Positions 7,324 to 16,260 are shown, counted from the stretch's first letter. The stretch is DNA of 64,000 nucleotides from CAIYZT01 sp947461435 (GCA_965284435.1 OZ260083.1:1054001-1118000), one strand, 5' to 3'. The notes: generated by a model not told the origin, from the sequence alone. Program-made: numbers and translations.

Positions 7324-9480
7324 ATGAGCCAGCAAGTTTCTATTCGCGACATGTTCTTTGAAGAAACCGAAGAACTGTTGGAAGCGCTGACCGAAGGCCT
7401 CGCGCAGATGCATGCCGGGGCGCATGACGATGAAACCGTCAACGCGGTGTTTCGCGCCGTTCATTCCATCAAAGGGGGGGCAGGGGCCTTCAAGCTGACA
7501 GCTCTGGTCGCCTTTGCCCACCGTTTCGAAACCGTACTTGACGAAGTGCGCAGCCATCGCCTCGATCCGGATGCGGATCTGATGCGGATATTGCAACGCT
7601 CGGCCGATCATCTGACGGTATTGGTGGACGATGCGCGCAGCGGCGAAGATACACATGGCGCGCAGACCCCCGAATTCCTTTCGGCCTTGGATGCCTGTCT
7701 TGGCGGCCCGGCGGAACCCGAACTTGAAGATCTTGACGGATCCTTCGGGTTTTCCGCCATCACCTTGGATCTTGGGGATATCGCCCCGGCCGAGGCGCCT
7801 TCCGGGCAACCCTTCACCATCACCTTTTGGCCCCACAAGGGCCTGTACGCCAATGGACACGACCCGGCCCTGCTGATCGCGGCCCTCGCCGATCTGGGCG
7901 AGGTTTGGGCAGAAATTGATCTGACAAAGCTTCCCGATCTGAATGGTTTTGACCCGGCAAAACCCTGCCTGGGGTGGACTATTCACCTCACAACAACAGA
8001 ATCGGAAACCGAAATTCAGTCGGTCTTCGAATTTGTCGAAGGGCTTTGTGATTTGCACATCACGGCGCAGCACCCTGTGATTTCAACTGGTACCGCGCCA
8101 GAGGTTCTGGTCTTTGATATCCCGCCAGAGGTTCTGGTCATCGAACCCTCTGTGACGGCACCCATGGCCGAAAACGCTGACCGTTCCATCGCTGAGGCCC
8201 GACGTGCTGATGCCACCCAGGCCGACGGCGGCCTGTCTGAAAAGAACGTTCCAAAGCCGACTCTGCGCGTCGATCTTGACAGAGTGGATCGCCTGATCAA
8301 CGCCGTGGGCGAATTGATCATCAACCAATCCATGATTGCCCAGCGCGTCTCTGAATTGCGATTGGCGACCGATGCCGATGTCGTCACGCATGTCGAAGAT
8401 TACCGTCTGTTGGCACGCGATATTCAAGAAGCCGTCATGGCGATCCGTGCGCAGCCCGTAAAACCCCTGTTCCAACGGATGTCCCGCATTGTCCGAGAGG
8501 CAGCAGATGCCACTGGTAAAACGGCGCGGCTGGTAACGCAGGGCGAAGGGTCTGAAGTGGACAAGACGGTTGTCGAACGTCTTGCCGATCCCCTGACGCA
8601 TATGATCCGCAATGCGGTGGACCACGGGCTTGAAACCGCCGAAGCCCGGATTGCTGCGGGAAAAGACCCCTGCGGGACCATTCACCTGTCGGCCGCCCAT
8701 CGCTCTGGCGCGGTGATCATCACCATCCGCGATGACGGTGCCGGCCTTAACCGCCGCAAGATCCTTGAAATTGCGCGAAAGAAGAATTTGGTTTCGGGCG
8801 ATGCTGAACTGACGGATCCCGAAATTGACGCACTGTTGTTCCTGCCTGGCTTTTCAACAGCATCGACTATTTCCAATCTGTCCGGGCGCGGCGTCGGGCT
8901 GGATGTGGTGCGCAATGCGGTCGTTGCCTTGGGCGGGCGGGTCAGTATTTCTTCCACTCCCGGGCAGGGAACGGAATTCACCATCTCACTTCCGCTGACG
9001 CTGGCTGTGCTGGATGGCATGGTCGTATCCGTTGCGGGTCAGGTCATGGTGATCCCGATCACGGCCATCTTGGAAACCATCCGGCCGGGCAACGAAGAGC
9101 TGCACGTTGTTGGCACAACCGACCGTCTGCTGTCGGTCCGCGGAAAATTCATCCCCTTGGTCGATGTCGCCGAAGGTCTGGGATTCGCCCGGCCCCCCAA
9201 CCATCCAGAACCGCAAACGATGCTTCTGGTCGAAACGGAAACCCAAGGGCACTGCGCCTTGATTGTGGATCGCGTATTTGATCAGCGGCAGGTCGTGATC
9301 AAGGGGCTTGATACCAATTATGGGGCCGTCCCCGGCGTTTCCGCCGCCACGGTTCTGGGCGATGGGCAGATCGCCTTGATCCTGGATCCTGATGCCCTGG
9401 CCAACAATCGCGTCCTGGCGCCCGCTGATCCGCGCAACACCACCAAGCAGACTGAGGGGAAACTCCTTGCAACCGTTTGA
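7324..9480 (+). CDS. cheA: Chemotaxis histidine kinase CheA
   Basis: This 718-aa protein has the CheA domain order: an N-terminal HPt domain with phospho-accepting His47 (AVHSIKGGAGAF), a long linker that includes a weakly conserved middle region, a dimerisation helix pair (DRVDRLINAVGELIINQSMI), the HATPase domain with N box HMIRNAVDHGLE, G1 DDGAGLN and G2 GRGVGLDVV, and a C-terminal CheW-like domain. It phosphorylates CheY and CheB in response to receptor arrays. The start is the ATG 1 bp after the cheY stop. Its last 14 bp overlap the cheW start. The final residues after the CheW-like domain are a short basic tail. Confidence 0.96.
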   Translation: MSQQVSIRDMFFEETEELLEALTEGLAQMHAGAHDDETVNAVFRAVHSIKGGAGAFKLTALVAFAHRFETVLDEVRSHRLDPDADLMRILQRSADHLTVLVDDARSGEDTHGAQTPEFLSALDACLGGPAEPELEDLDGSFGFSAITLDLGDIAPAEAPSGQPFTITFWPHKGLYANGHDPALLIAALADLGEVWAEIDLTKLPDLNGFDPAKPCLGWTIHLTTTESETEIQSVFEFVEGLCDLHITAQHPVISTGTAPEVLVFDIPPEVLVIEPSVTAPMAENADRSIAEARRADATQADGGLSEKNVPKPTLRVDLDRVDRLINAVGELIINQSMIAQRVSELRLATDADVVTHVEDYRLLARDIQEAVMAIRAQPVKPLFQRMSRIVREAADATGKTARLVTQGEGSEVDKTVVERLADPLTHMIRNAVDHGLETAEARIAAGKDPCGTIHLSAAHRSGAVIITIRDDGAGLNRRKILEIARKKNLVSGDAELTDPEIDALLFLPGFSTASTISNLSGRGVGLDVVRNAVVALGGRVSISSTPGQGTEFTISLPLTLAVLDGMVVSVAGQVMVIPITAILETIRPGNEELHVVGTTDRLLSVRGKFIPLVDVAEGLGFARPPNHPEPQTMLLVETETQGHCALIVDRVFDQRQVVIKGLDTNYGAVPGVSAATVLGDGQIALILDPDALANNRVLAPADPRNTTKQTEGKLLATV

Positions 9481-9931
9481 TTCAAATTCGGCCACTGAAG
9501 TGGAATTTGTCACCTTTTTCACAGGGGGCCAAAGCTTTTCCATCGATATCCGCCAAGTGCGCGAAATCCGCAGGTGGAGCGCGGTCACCCCGCTGCCCCA
9601 CGCCCCGGCCGAGGTTTTGGGGGTGATGAATTTGCGCGGATCGGTCATTCCCATCTTCGATTTGGCCGTTCGGTTCGGGTTGCCGCCGACCGCCGACAAT
9701 GTTCGAAATGTTGTCGTCATCGCGGCCTATGAAAGCCAAACCGTGGGCCTTTTGGTCGAGGCGGTTTCCGAAATCCTGTCGGTCTCACCGGACCGGATTC
9801 AAGAAACCCCGGATCTGCGCAGCGACAATTCACGGCAAAGCATCATCGGCGTTATCCCGGTCGAAGACGGCATGACGCGCGTCATCGATCTTGGGGCGGT
9901 CATCCAGACAGGGAAGAGAACCCTGCAATGA
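9467..9931 (+). CDS. cheW: Chemotaxis coupling protein CheW
   Basis: This 154-aa CheW protein links receptors to CheA. Signature blocks are FVTFFTGGQSFSIDIRQVRE, then PHAPAEVLGVMNLRGSVIPI FDL and a C-terminal VIPVEDGMTRVIDLG. The start is best placed at a TTG at 9467: GAGGGG lies at 9454-9459 with a 7-base gap, and no ATG or GTG in this frame gives a sensible length. It therefore begins inside the end of cheA (14-bp overlap). cheR starts 4 bp before its stop. Overlaps at both ends indicate strict co-translation of cheA, cheW and cheR. Confidence 0.9.
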   Translation: MQPFDSNSATEVEFVTFFTGGQSFSIDIRQVREIRRWSAVTPLPHAPAEVLGVMNLRGSVIPIFDLAVRFGLPPTADNVRNVVVIAAYESQTVGLLVEAVSEILSVSPDRIQETPDLRSDNSRQSIIGVIPVEDGMTRVIDLGAVIQTGKRTLQ

Positions 9932-10815
9932 CATCGACCCATCAGGCGCCGCTGCCGCTCGCGGGCGGGATCACGAACTATACCTTTTCGGACAAGGATT
10001 TTTCCACGATTGCGCATCATGCGCAGCAGGATTTTGGTTTGCACCTGACCCCTGCCAAACGCGATCTTGTCTATTCGCGGCTGTCAAAGCGTCTGCGCCA
10101 ACTGGGGCTGTCTGATTTTGCCGCCTATTGCAAGCTGCTCGAAGGGCCCGACAGCAACGCCGAGCGGATGGAAATGTTGTCGGCCCTCACCACCAACGTC
10201 ACGCATTTCTTCCGCGAAGAGCATCATTTTCAGACCCTGCGCGACAAGGTCTTGCCTCCTTTGATTGCTGCCGCGCGGTCTGGCGGGCGTCTGCGCATTT
10301 GGTCTGCGGGTTGTTCTGCGGGCCAAGAACCCTATTCGCTGGCTTTGACGGTGCTGGAACTGTGCCCCGATGCCGCCCGCTTCGACATTCGAATTCTTGC
10401 GACTGACGTGGATCCGGTGATCATCGCGCGGGCCAAAGCGGGCATCTACGATATCGAAGAGATGAAAGCCCTGCCGCAGCAGGCACAAAATCACCACATC
10501 ACGAACCGCACCGCCAAGACCTTTGAAATTGGCAAGGCACCGCGCGACCTGATCACCTTTGGCGAGTTGAATTTGATGCAGGACTGGCCCATGCGCGGGC
10601 TCTTTGACGTGATTTTTTGCCGCAACGTGGCGATCTATTTCAGCCAGGAAACGCAATCGCGCCTCTGGACGCGTTTCGCAGGTCTTTTGCCGATCGGCGG
10701 CCATCTGTGCATCGGTCATTCCGAACGCGTGGCCGGCCCCGCCAAGGATATTTTGGCGGCTGCCGGCGTCACAACCTATCGCAAGATCGGCTCCCTCGAT
10801 GCGGTCAAGACTTAG
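9928..10815 (+). CDS. cheR: Chemotaxis protein methyltransferase CheR
   Basis: This 295-aa S-adenosylmethionine-dependent enzyme methylates glutamates on chemoreceptors. It has the N-terminal CheR helical domain (YSRLSKRLRQLGLSDFAAYC), TTNVTHFFRE and then the SAM-binding fold: RIWSAGCSAGQEPYSLA, ATDVDPVIIARA and FDVIFCRNVAIYF. It overlaps cheW by 4 bp. The nearby MCP ends in an xWxxF pentapeptide of the type that tethers CheR, which fits an adaptation system with CheB and CheD in the same cluster. Confidence 0.94.
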   Translation: MTSTHQAPLPLAGGITNYTFSDKDFSTIAHHAQQDFGLHLTPAKRDLVYSRLSKRLRQLGLSDFAAYCKLLEGPDSNAERMEMLSALTTNVTHFFREEHHFQTLRDKVLPPLIAAARSGGRLRIWSAGCSAGQEPYSLALTVLELCPDAARFDIRILATDVDPVIIARAKAGIYDIEEMKALPQQAQNHHITNRTAKTFEIGKAPRDLITFGELNLMQDWPMRGLFDVIFCRNVAIYFSQETQSRLWTRFAGLLPIGGHLCIGHSERVAGPAKDILAAAGVTTYRKIGSLDAVKT

Positions 10816-10838
10816 AACATAAAGGAAGGATGGGCGAT

Positions 10839-11225
10839 ATGAGCCTGAAGGACTCTTTGCGAATTATGGTGGTTGACGACATGTCGATCAGCCGGGCCTT
10901 GATCACTCAGGCCTTGGAAGAAATTGGCATCAAACACTCTGACGCTGAAAGTCTTCCCAAGGCGGCGCTGGGCAAGTTGGTCGCCGCCCCCGTGCATCTG
11001 GTAATTTCAGATATGAACATGCCGGGGATGAGCGGTCTTGAGTTGCTCGAAGCGCTTCGTCAAAACAAATCGACGCAGCGGATCGGCTTCATCCTGATCA
11101 CCGGATCGCCCACGCCAGAAATTCTGCGCCGCGGGCAGGAACTGGGTCTGAACAATCTTGTCCGCAAACCCTTTACGGCCGTCACGCTGAAGGCGGCGAT
11201 CGAAAAGGTCGTGGGAAAACTGTGA
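10839..11225 (+). CDS. Chemotaxis response regulator CheY (copy 2)
   Basis: This 128-aa single receiver domain has the acidic pair VVDD (13-14), phospho-acceptor Asp58 (VISDMNMPGMSG), Thr88 (ILITGS) and Lys110 (VRKPF). I chose the ATG at 10839 because GGAAGG lies at 10824-10829; an ATG three codons earlier overlaps that site. Its stop overlaps the start of the next gene by one base (TGATG), so the two proteins are made together. It is more like motor-type CheY proteins than copy 1 in the MPGMSGLEL segment, but the assignment is tentative. Confidence 0.9.
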   Translation: MSLKDSLRIMVVDDMSISRALITQALEEIGIKHSDAESLPKAALGKLVAAPVHLVISDMNMPGMSGLELLEALRQNKSTQRIGFILITGSPTPEILRRGQELGLNNLVRKPFTAVTLKAAIEKVVGKL

Positions 11226-11605
11226 TGGCGGGCGGCACTCCTTCCTTGATTGAACCGGCCACCTTGATGCAGCGCATTGTCGGCGAAATTGCGGCCTGCC
11301 GGGGGATCTTGTCACGCATTGAACATGTCGTGCACGATCTGCTGCCAACGCCCGGCCAGTTGCATCCCGTGGCTGTCGCGCCGCGAACGATTCAGACCGG
11401 ACTGCAAGACATCGATCTTCTTGATCAGGTGTTGGATGATCTGTCACGCTGTTTGGCGGCCTTGTCGGGTGATGCATCCCTTGTCTCTGCCGCCGCGGTC
11501 GACGGTGCCTGCCTTTTGGCGCCGCTGGGTCTGCACGATCTGCGCCAAAGGCTGCGCGGAGAGGATGCGGCAGGCACGCAAACCGAAAAGATCCATCTCT
11601 TCTAA
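11225..11605 (+). CDS. Small helical chemotaxis-cluster protein with a CheZ-like motif
   Basis: This 126-aa protein is predicted to be mostly helical and belongs to no family I can name with certainty. Residues 61-70 read QDIDLLDQVL, with Asp64 and Gln68 in the D-x3-Q spacing of the CheZ catalytic helix (DLTGQV in E. coli, D143/Q147). The C-terminus ends EKIHLF, comparable to the short aromatic-ended tail by which CheZ binds CheY. It overlaps the second cheY by one base. A CheY-P phosphatase role is a hypothesis; CheZ is usually about 200 residues. No promoter is needed for co-expression with cheY. No clear terminator lies in the 135-bp gap before the MCP gene. Confidence 0.7.
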   Translation: MAGGTPSLIEPATLMQRIVGEIAACRGILSRIEHVVHDLLPTPGQLHPVAVAPRTIQTGLQDIDLLDQVLDDLSRCLAALSGDASLVSAAAVDGACLLAPLGLHDLRQRLRGEDAAGTQTEKIHLF

Positions 11606-11740
11606 ATTCCCGCGCCCCGCCCGAAATCTGCCAAGCATTTTAAGGACTTTCCGTTCTTAACCAAGGCTTTACGCGCAGACCGCTACAGTAAACTTATCCG
11701 GTGATCGCCCGCGGTCCCCATCCAAATCAAGCTGCAGGAC

Positions 11741-14086
11741 ATGACTATGAATCCTTTTGCGTCGCTTTCCCTGAAGATCAAACTTCCGCTCTTTATCGTT
11801 TCGCTGTGTCTCGCCGCCGTCGCGGCGGTCCAGCTTCAAAACAGCATCGTGTTTCGGTCGACCAGCCAGGAAGACTCGCTGACAGCCCAGCGTCTTGTGG
11901 CTGAGCGGGTGGAAAAAGAGTTGAACACCCTATTGGAAGGAAACGCCACGGCGCTGCGCACGCTTGCAGCCATGCCCACCGTGATGGATGGCATGGAACG
12001 CCTCAAGAATGACACCCAATCGCTGGCCGATCCGATGGCGGTTTTGCAAAAGGCCTATGTTACCGATAACCCCAACCCCGCGGGCAAACGCCAGCTGCTG
12101 GATGCCGGCCAAGGGATGGAACTGTATCATGCAGATCATGCCGCCTTGCACCCATCGATGCGCACCGCGCAAGAGTTGAACGGATTTTACGATCTGTTCT
12201 TGTTCGACAGCAACATGCGCGCGCTGTACACGGTCTTCAAGGAATCCGATTTCATGGCGGATTTCAAGAATGGCCCCCTGGCAAGCTCGACCTTGGCCGA
12301 CGTTGTGAACAAGGCCAAATCGGGCCGTCCGGGCGATGTTTTCATCAGTGATTTTGCCGAATATGCGCCCAGCAACAACGCCCCGGCGGCCTTTATGGCC
12401 ACCCAGGTGGTGGACCGTCAGGGAAACACCATCGGCGTCATCGCAGCGCAATTGTCGATCGATGCCTTTGCCGCCGTCCTGGAAGATACAAAAGGTCTGG
12501 GCGAGACGGGACAGGCCTTTATCGTCGGAACCGACATGCGGGCAAAATCGGCCTCGCGGTTCGAAGGCGGATTCCCCCTTTTGGCAAAGCTTGAACCGCT
12601 CGATCATATCGTTGCCGCCGCCAGTGGCACGGGCGAGTTTCTGGACAATGGGGGTGAGCTGACCAATGGCAACGACGGTGTGGCGCTGGTCAAACCCATC
12701 ACCATCATGGGCACCCGCTGGGGTCTGGTCGTGGAACGGGACATGGCCGAGGTTTTGGCACCCAGCTATGACCTTCTGGGCAAGGTCTTGGTGATCACCG
12801 CACTTATCGCCGCGGTTTGTCTGGGCGTCAGCTACATGATCGCTCGGTGGATCACCGCACCTGTCGGCCGCATTTCCACAGCCCTGACCGACATGTCGAA
12901 CGACAATCTTCAGGTCTCGGTGGTGGATTCGCATCGCAAGGATGAAATGGGCGATATGGCAAAGGCGCTGGGCGCGCTTTTGGCGACCCTCAATCAGGCC
13001 AAGATCTACGAAGCCGAACGTGCGCAAAACCAACGAGAGTTGAGCACCGTGATCGACGTTCTCAGCGTGGGCTTGCAAGACCTGTCGCACGGCGATCTGA
13101 CCCGCCCGATCAACGATACCTTCAGCGGTGACTATGATCGTCTGCGCGTTGATTTCAACGCCACTCTGCAAACCCTGTCAGACACCATGGGTCAGGTCGT
13201 CGATGCCTCGCAAAGCATTCGGGCCCGGTCGACCGAAATCAGCACCGCCTCCGAAGATCTGTCGCGGCGCACCGAAAATCAGGCGGCAGCTTTGGAAGAA
13301 ACCGCAGCCGCGCTGGATGAACTGACCGCCTCGATCCGCTCGGCGGCGGATGGCGCCCGTGAGGTGGAAACCATTGTTCGCCAGGCCCGGCAAGAGGCGG
13401 AAAACAGCGGCATCGTTGTGGAAGGCGCTGTTGCGGCCATGTCAGAAATTGAAAAATCCTCGCAGCAGATTTCCCAGATCATCGGGGCGATTGATGATAT
13501 TGCCTTCCAGACCAACCTTCTGGCATTGAATGCCGGGGTCGAGGCGGCGCGGGCAGGGGATGCCGGCAAAGGCTTTGCAGTTGTCGCCTCTGAAGTGCGC
13601 GCTTTGGCACAGCGGTCCTCGGCGGCCGCCAAGGAAATCAAATCGCTGATCTCGGCCTCGGCCCAATACGTGGGCCGCGGGGTGGATCAGGTTGGCAAGG
13701 CCGGCGAGGCGCTGCACAACATCGTCGGGTCGGTCGCCAATATCTCCTCGTTGGTGTCCAACATCGCCTCCGGCGCGGCTGAACAATCGACAGGTCTGGC
13801 CGAAATCAATATCGGCGTCACGCAGTTGGATCAGGTCACCCAGCAAAACGCCGCCATGGTCGAACAATCGACCGCAGCCAGCCATTCCCTGCATCAGGAT
13901 GCAACGGGATTGGCCACGCTGGTGGCCAAGTTCAAGGTGCCCCAAGCGCCCGCGACCAAGGACCGCGTGGTTTCATTGTCGCAGTTCCTTCCGCTCGAAA
14001 CCGGCGCGATAGTTGAAGATGATATGACCGGCCCCTCGGCCAAGGCTGTCAAGGCCAATGCCAAACCAATGTGGCAAGATTTCTAA
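11741..14086 (+). CDS. Methyl-accepting chemotaxis protein
   Basis: This 781-aa transmembrane chemoreceptor has a short N-terminus, TM1 (about 15-32), a ~310-residue periplasmic sensor region resembling a double-Cache domain, TM2 (about 347-369), HAMP (ending before ~430), and a cytoplasmic MCP signalling domain with the hairpin tip FQTNLLALNAGVEAARAGDA, then GKGFAVVASEVRALAQRS. The C-terminal MWQDF matches the xWxxF pentapeptide used to tether CheR/CheB. The ligand is unknown, though Cache sensors often bind amino or organic acids. An alternative ATG lies two codons downstream (11747). It is placed between the CheZ-like gene and cheB. Confidence 0.93.
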   Translation: MTMNPFASLSLKIKLPLFIVSLCLAAVAAVQLQNSIVFRSTSQEDSLTAQRLVAERVEKELNTLLEGNATALRTLAAMPTVMDGMERLKNDTQSLADPMAVLQKAYVTDNPNPAGKRQLLDAGQGMELYHADHAALHPSMRTAQELNGFYDLFLFDSNMRALYTVFKESDFMADFKNGPLASSTLADVVNKAKSGRPGDVFISDFAEYAPSNNAPAAFMATQVVDRQGNTIGVIAAQLSIDAFAAVLEDTKGLGETGQAFIVGTDMRAKSASRFEGGFPLLAKLEPLDHIVAAASGTGEFLDNGGELTNGNDGVALVKPITIMGTRWGLVVERDMAEVLAPSYDLLGKVLVITALIAAVCLGVSYMIARWITAPVGRISTALTDMSNDNLQVSVVDSHRKDEMGDMAKALGALLATLNQAKIYEAERAQNQRELSTVIDVLSVGLQDLSHGDLTRPINDTFSGDYDRLRVDFNATLQTLSDTMGQVVDASQSIRARSTEISTASEDLSRRTENQAAALEETAAALDELTASIRSAADGAREVETIVRQARQEAENSGIVVEGAVAAMSEIEKSSQQISQIIGAIDDIAFQTNLLALNAGVEAARAGDAGKGFAVVASEVRALAQRSSAAAKEIKSLISASAQYVGRGVDQVGKAGEALHNIVGSVANISSLVSNIASGAAEQSTGLAEINIGVTQLDQVTQQNAAMVEQSTAASHSLHQDATGLATLVAKFKVPQAPATKDRVVSLSQFLPLETGAIVEDDMTGPSAKAVKANAKPMWQDF

Positions 14087-14153
14087 CCGGCGCGTGCCTT
14101 CGGGCCGGTGTTTATGATGATCCCTGTAAAGATTTCACACGTTTGAGGTCCCC

Positions 14154-15200
14154 ATGCCCAAGATCACAGTCCTTGTTGCGTCTCCGTCCCCGGTCAACCG
14201 GGCCAGATTGGCCAAACAGTTCGGCACCCTCGCCGAAGTCGAAGTGGTCGCTGTGGCGGGGGACCTGTCGGAAACCTTCACCTGGACCGAATTGAATGAA
14301 CCGGACGTGGTGGTTGTGGCCGATGAGTTTCGGCAGATCGACGACTTCGATGCCATGAAATCGTTGTTCTACGCCCTCAGCACGCGCTGGATCTTTGCCT
14401 ATTCCGGCACGGCCCGGCGCCCCAACCCCGAGATCATCGGCCCCGATGGGCGCTCCATCGTGGAACCTGCAATCGATCTGACCATGTCCCCTGCCGAGAT
14501 TTTGGCGCAGGTCAAGCAGGTGATGACAATCACGCGCTCAAAAGGCGCCCGCACAAAGCTGGCGGTCTCGCGCGCGCCGCAGGCCAAAAGTGACACGCTG
14601 GTTCTCATCGGATCTTCCACAGGCGGGGTTGATGCCTTGCTGACGGTCTTGTCCGACTTCCCCGAAGATTGCCCCCCCACGGCGATCGTCCAACATACCG
14701 GGCAAGGGTTTTCCGACGGTCTGGTCAAGTTGCTGGACCGCCGATGCAAACCCAAAGTGGTCGCCGCGCAGGATGGGCTGATCTTGACCCAAGGCATGGT
14801 CTGCGTGGCGGGCGGCACCGTGGGCCATATGATCATGAATTCCGAGATGCCCTTTCAATGCCAGATTTGGCGGGGCCAGCCGGTGTCGGGCCATGTGCCC
14901 TCGGTGGATGCCCTGTTCCGATCCGCCGTTCCCTTTGCCCAAAAGGTGATCGCCGTGATCTTGACGGGCATGGGCCAGGATGGGGCCGCGGGCTTGTTGG
15001 AGTTGAGCAGGGCAGGGGCGATGACCATAGGTCAGGATGCCGCAAGTTCCGTGGTCTATGGAATGCCCAAGGCGGCCTTCGAAATGGGCGCGGTGCAAAA
15101 ACAGCTGCCCGTGGGCCGCATCGGGGCCGAAATCCTCAGCTTAAGCGCGCAGTCCGCGCGCCGGTCTCAGGCCTTGGGCCACCGCAAGGCGGCGCGGTAA
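14154..15200 (+). CDS. cheB: Chemotaxis methylesterase CheB with degenerate receiver domain
   Basis: This 348-aa protein has an N-terminal receiver-like domain and a C-terminal CheB methylesterase. The catalytic part is intact: the nucleophile Ser in LIGSSTGGVDALLTVL, His in IVQHTGQGF and Asp in VILTGMGQDGAAG. The receiver is degenerate: the usual acidic pair is replaced (VASPSPVN) and the phospho-acceptor stretch reads PDVVVVADEF, with alanine where Asp is expected, although an Asp follows. CheA-dependent activation is therefore doubtful. It demethylates or deamidates receptor glutamines and opposes CheR. cheD begins 2 bp after its stop. Confidence 0.92.
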   Translation: MPKITVLVASPSPVNRARLAKQFGTLAEVEVVAVAGDLSETFTWTELNEPDVVVVADEFRQIDDFDAMKSLFYALSTRWIFAYSGTARRPNPEIIGPDGRSIVEPAIDLTMSPAEILAQVKQVMTITRSKGARTKLAVSRAPQAKSDTLVLIGSSTGGVDALLTVLSDFPEDCPPTAIVQHTGQGFSDGLVKLLDRRCKPKVVAAQDGLILTQGMVCVAGGTVGHMIMNSEMPFQCQIWRGQPVSGHVPSVDALFRSAVPFAQKVIAVILTGMGQDGAAGLLELSRAGAMTIGQDAASSVVYGMPKAAFEMGAVQKQLPVGRIGAEILSLSAQSARRSQALGHRKAAR

Positions 15201-15202
15201 TC

Positions 15203-15742
15203 ATGGGCGGGGGGACGTTGGATCATACCATCGCGGTCATTCAGGGAGAGTATCGCATTTCGGACGATCCCAATGCCTTGCTGTCTACCATTCTGGGATC
15301 CTGCGTTGCGGTCTGCTTGCATGATTCTGTCCGAAAGATTGGCGGCATGAACCATTTCTTGCTGCCCTACGGCCAGGAACAGGGCGAAAGTCGGCCCGTC
15401 CGCTATGGGCTGTTTGCCATGGAACAGTTGATCAACGCCTTGATGAAGGGCGGTGCCAAAAAGGCCAACTTGCAGGCAAAGGTCTTTGGGGGCGCCAAGA
15501 TTACCGCAGACCTGCGCGACATCGGTGCGACCAACGCCCAGTTCGCGCATCAGTTTCTGGCCAATGAGGGCGTGCAGATTTTGGGGGAAAGCCTGGGTGG
15601 AACGAACGCGCGCCGCGTCGTCTTTCGGCCCGCCACCGGGCATGCCCGTCTGCTGATCGTCCCCTCTTCGACCGTCGCGCAGACCGAAACCCTGCCCAGG
15701 CGGCCCCCGCCGCCCAAAACCAACGACATCGAATTGTTCTGA
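15203..15742 (+). CDS. cheD: Chemoreceptor glutamine deamidase CheD
   Basis: This 179-aa protein belongs to the CheD family, which deamidates receptor glutamines. The catalytic Cys lies in TILGSCVAVCLHD (about residue 34) and His in GGMNHFLLP (about 51); VFGGAKIT and IGATNAQFA are further signatures. I chose the ATG at 15203, 2 bp after the cheB stop; the frame is open upstream inside cheB but only this start gives the family length. It ends with a Pro-rich stretch and TNDIELF. It is the last che gene. The 214 bp that follow contain no tRNA, no open frame of note and no clear terminator. Confidence 0.93.
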   Translation: MGGGTLDHTIAVIQGEYRISDDPNALLSTILGSCVAVCLHDSVRKIGGMNHFLLPYGQEQGESRPVRYGLFAMEQLINALMKGGAKKANLQAKVFGGAKITADLRDIGATNAQFAHQFLANEGVQILGESLGGTNARRVVFRPATGHARLLIVPSSTVAQTETLPRRPPPPKTNDIELF

Positions 15743-15896
15743 CGGTTGGGGCCGGGCAGCGCCCTTGACGGCGCACTGGCCCAGCGGCCCCCCCGCAGAA
15801 ACATCTTTTCAACCGCACCCGAACAGATCAGCGTGATCTTGGCAGTAGGGTTGCGCCGCTGGTGGGATCGGGTCGCGGCGTGGTCCGCCAATAGGC

Positions 15897-15925
15897 TTGA
15901 ATTCCTGTGATCAAGCGCGTATCTG
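15897..15925 (+). promoter_or_regulatory. Possible sigma-70 promoter for secE
   Basis: TTGAAT (15897-15902) and TATCTG (15920-15925) are separated by 17 bp and lie about 30 bp before the secE start. The -35 matches the consensus at four positions and the -10 at three, so this is only a plausible promoter. Confidence 0.3.
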
Positions 15926-15956
15926 GCGGCAACCCTAGTTTGCTGGAAGTCCAAAG

Positions 15957-16151
15957 ATGGCCAAGACCTCGCCCGCGCAGTTTTTGCAACAAGTCCGCAC
16001 CGAAGTCGGCAAGGTCGTTTGGCCAACCCGGCGTGAGGTTGTCTTGACCACGATCATGGTCTTCATCATGGCCGCCCTGACCGCGACCTTCTTTTCGCTG
16101 GTCGATATCGTGATCCGCTTGGGCCTGTCGGGAATTCTTGGCGCCTTCTAA
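15957..16151 (+). CDS. secE: Preprotein translocase subunit SecE
   Basis: This 64-aa protein is the short, single-membrane-span SecE found in alphaproteobacteria. It has the amphipathic EVGKVVWPTRREVVLTT motif that clamps SecY, followed by one transmembrane segment (about 35-58). It is an essential part of the SecYEG channel. SecY is encoded 31 kb downstream in the same window. nusG follows, but a strong terminator-like hairpin stands between the two genes. No tRNA-Trp gene, often found next to secE, was seen here. Confidence 0.95.
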   Translation: MAKTSPAQFLQQVRTEVGKVVWPTRREVVLTTIMVFIMAALTATFFSLVDIVIRLGLSGILGAF

Positions 16152-16227
16152 GCTGGCTCTGCCATGGCGGAAAAGGCTTGAAATTCCATGGTATGCGGGC
16201 TATCCCCCGGCCAAACCAGACAGACCG

Positions 16228-16260
16228 GCGCGCAGCGATTCGAGTTGCGCGCTGTTTTTT
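16228..16260 (+). terminator. Rho-independent terminator between secE and nusG
   Basis: A 9-bp stem pairs GCGCGCAGC (16228-16236) with GTTGCGCGC (16244-16252), with one G-U pair and a 7-base loop, followed two bases later by six T (16255-16260). This is a good intrinsic terminator between two genes that are commonly co-transcribed. Confidence 0.75.

Noticed and set aside
15743..15956. Expected tRNA-Trp gene before secE
   Set aside because: No cloverleaf, T-loop or CCA-adjacent acceptor stem is visible in this gap.
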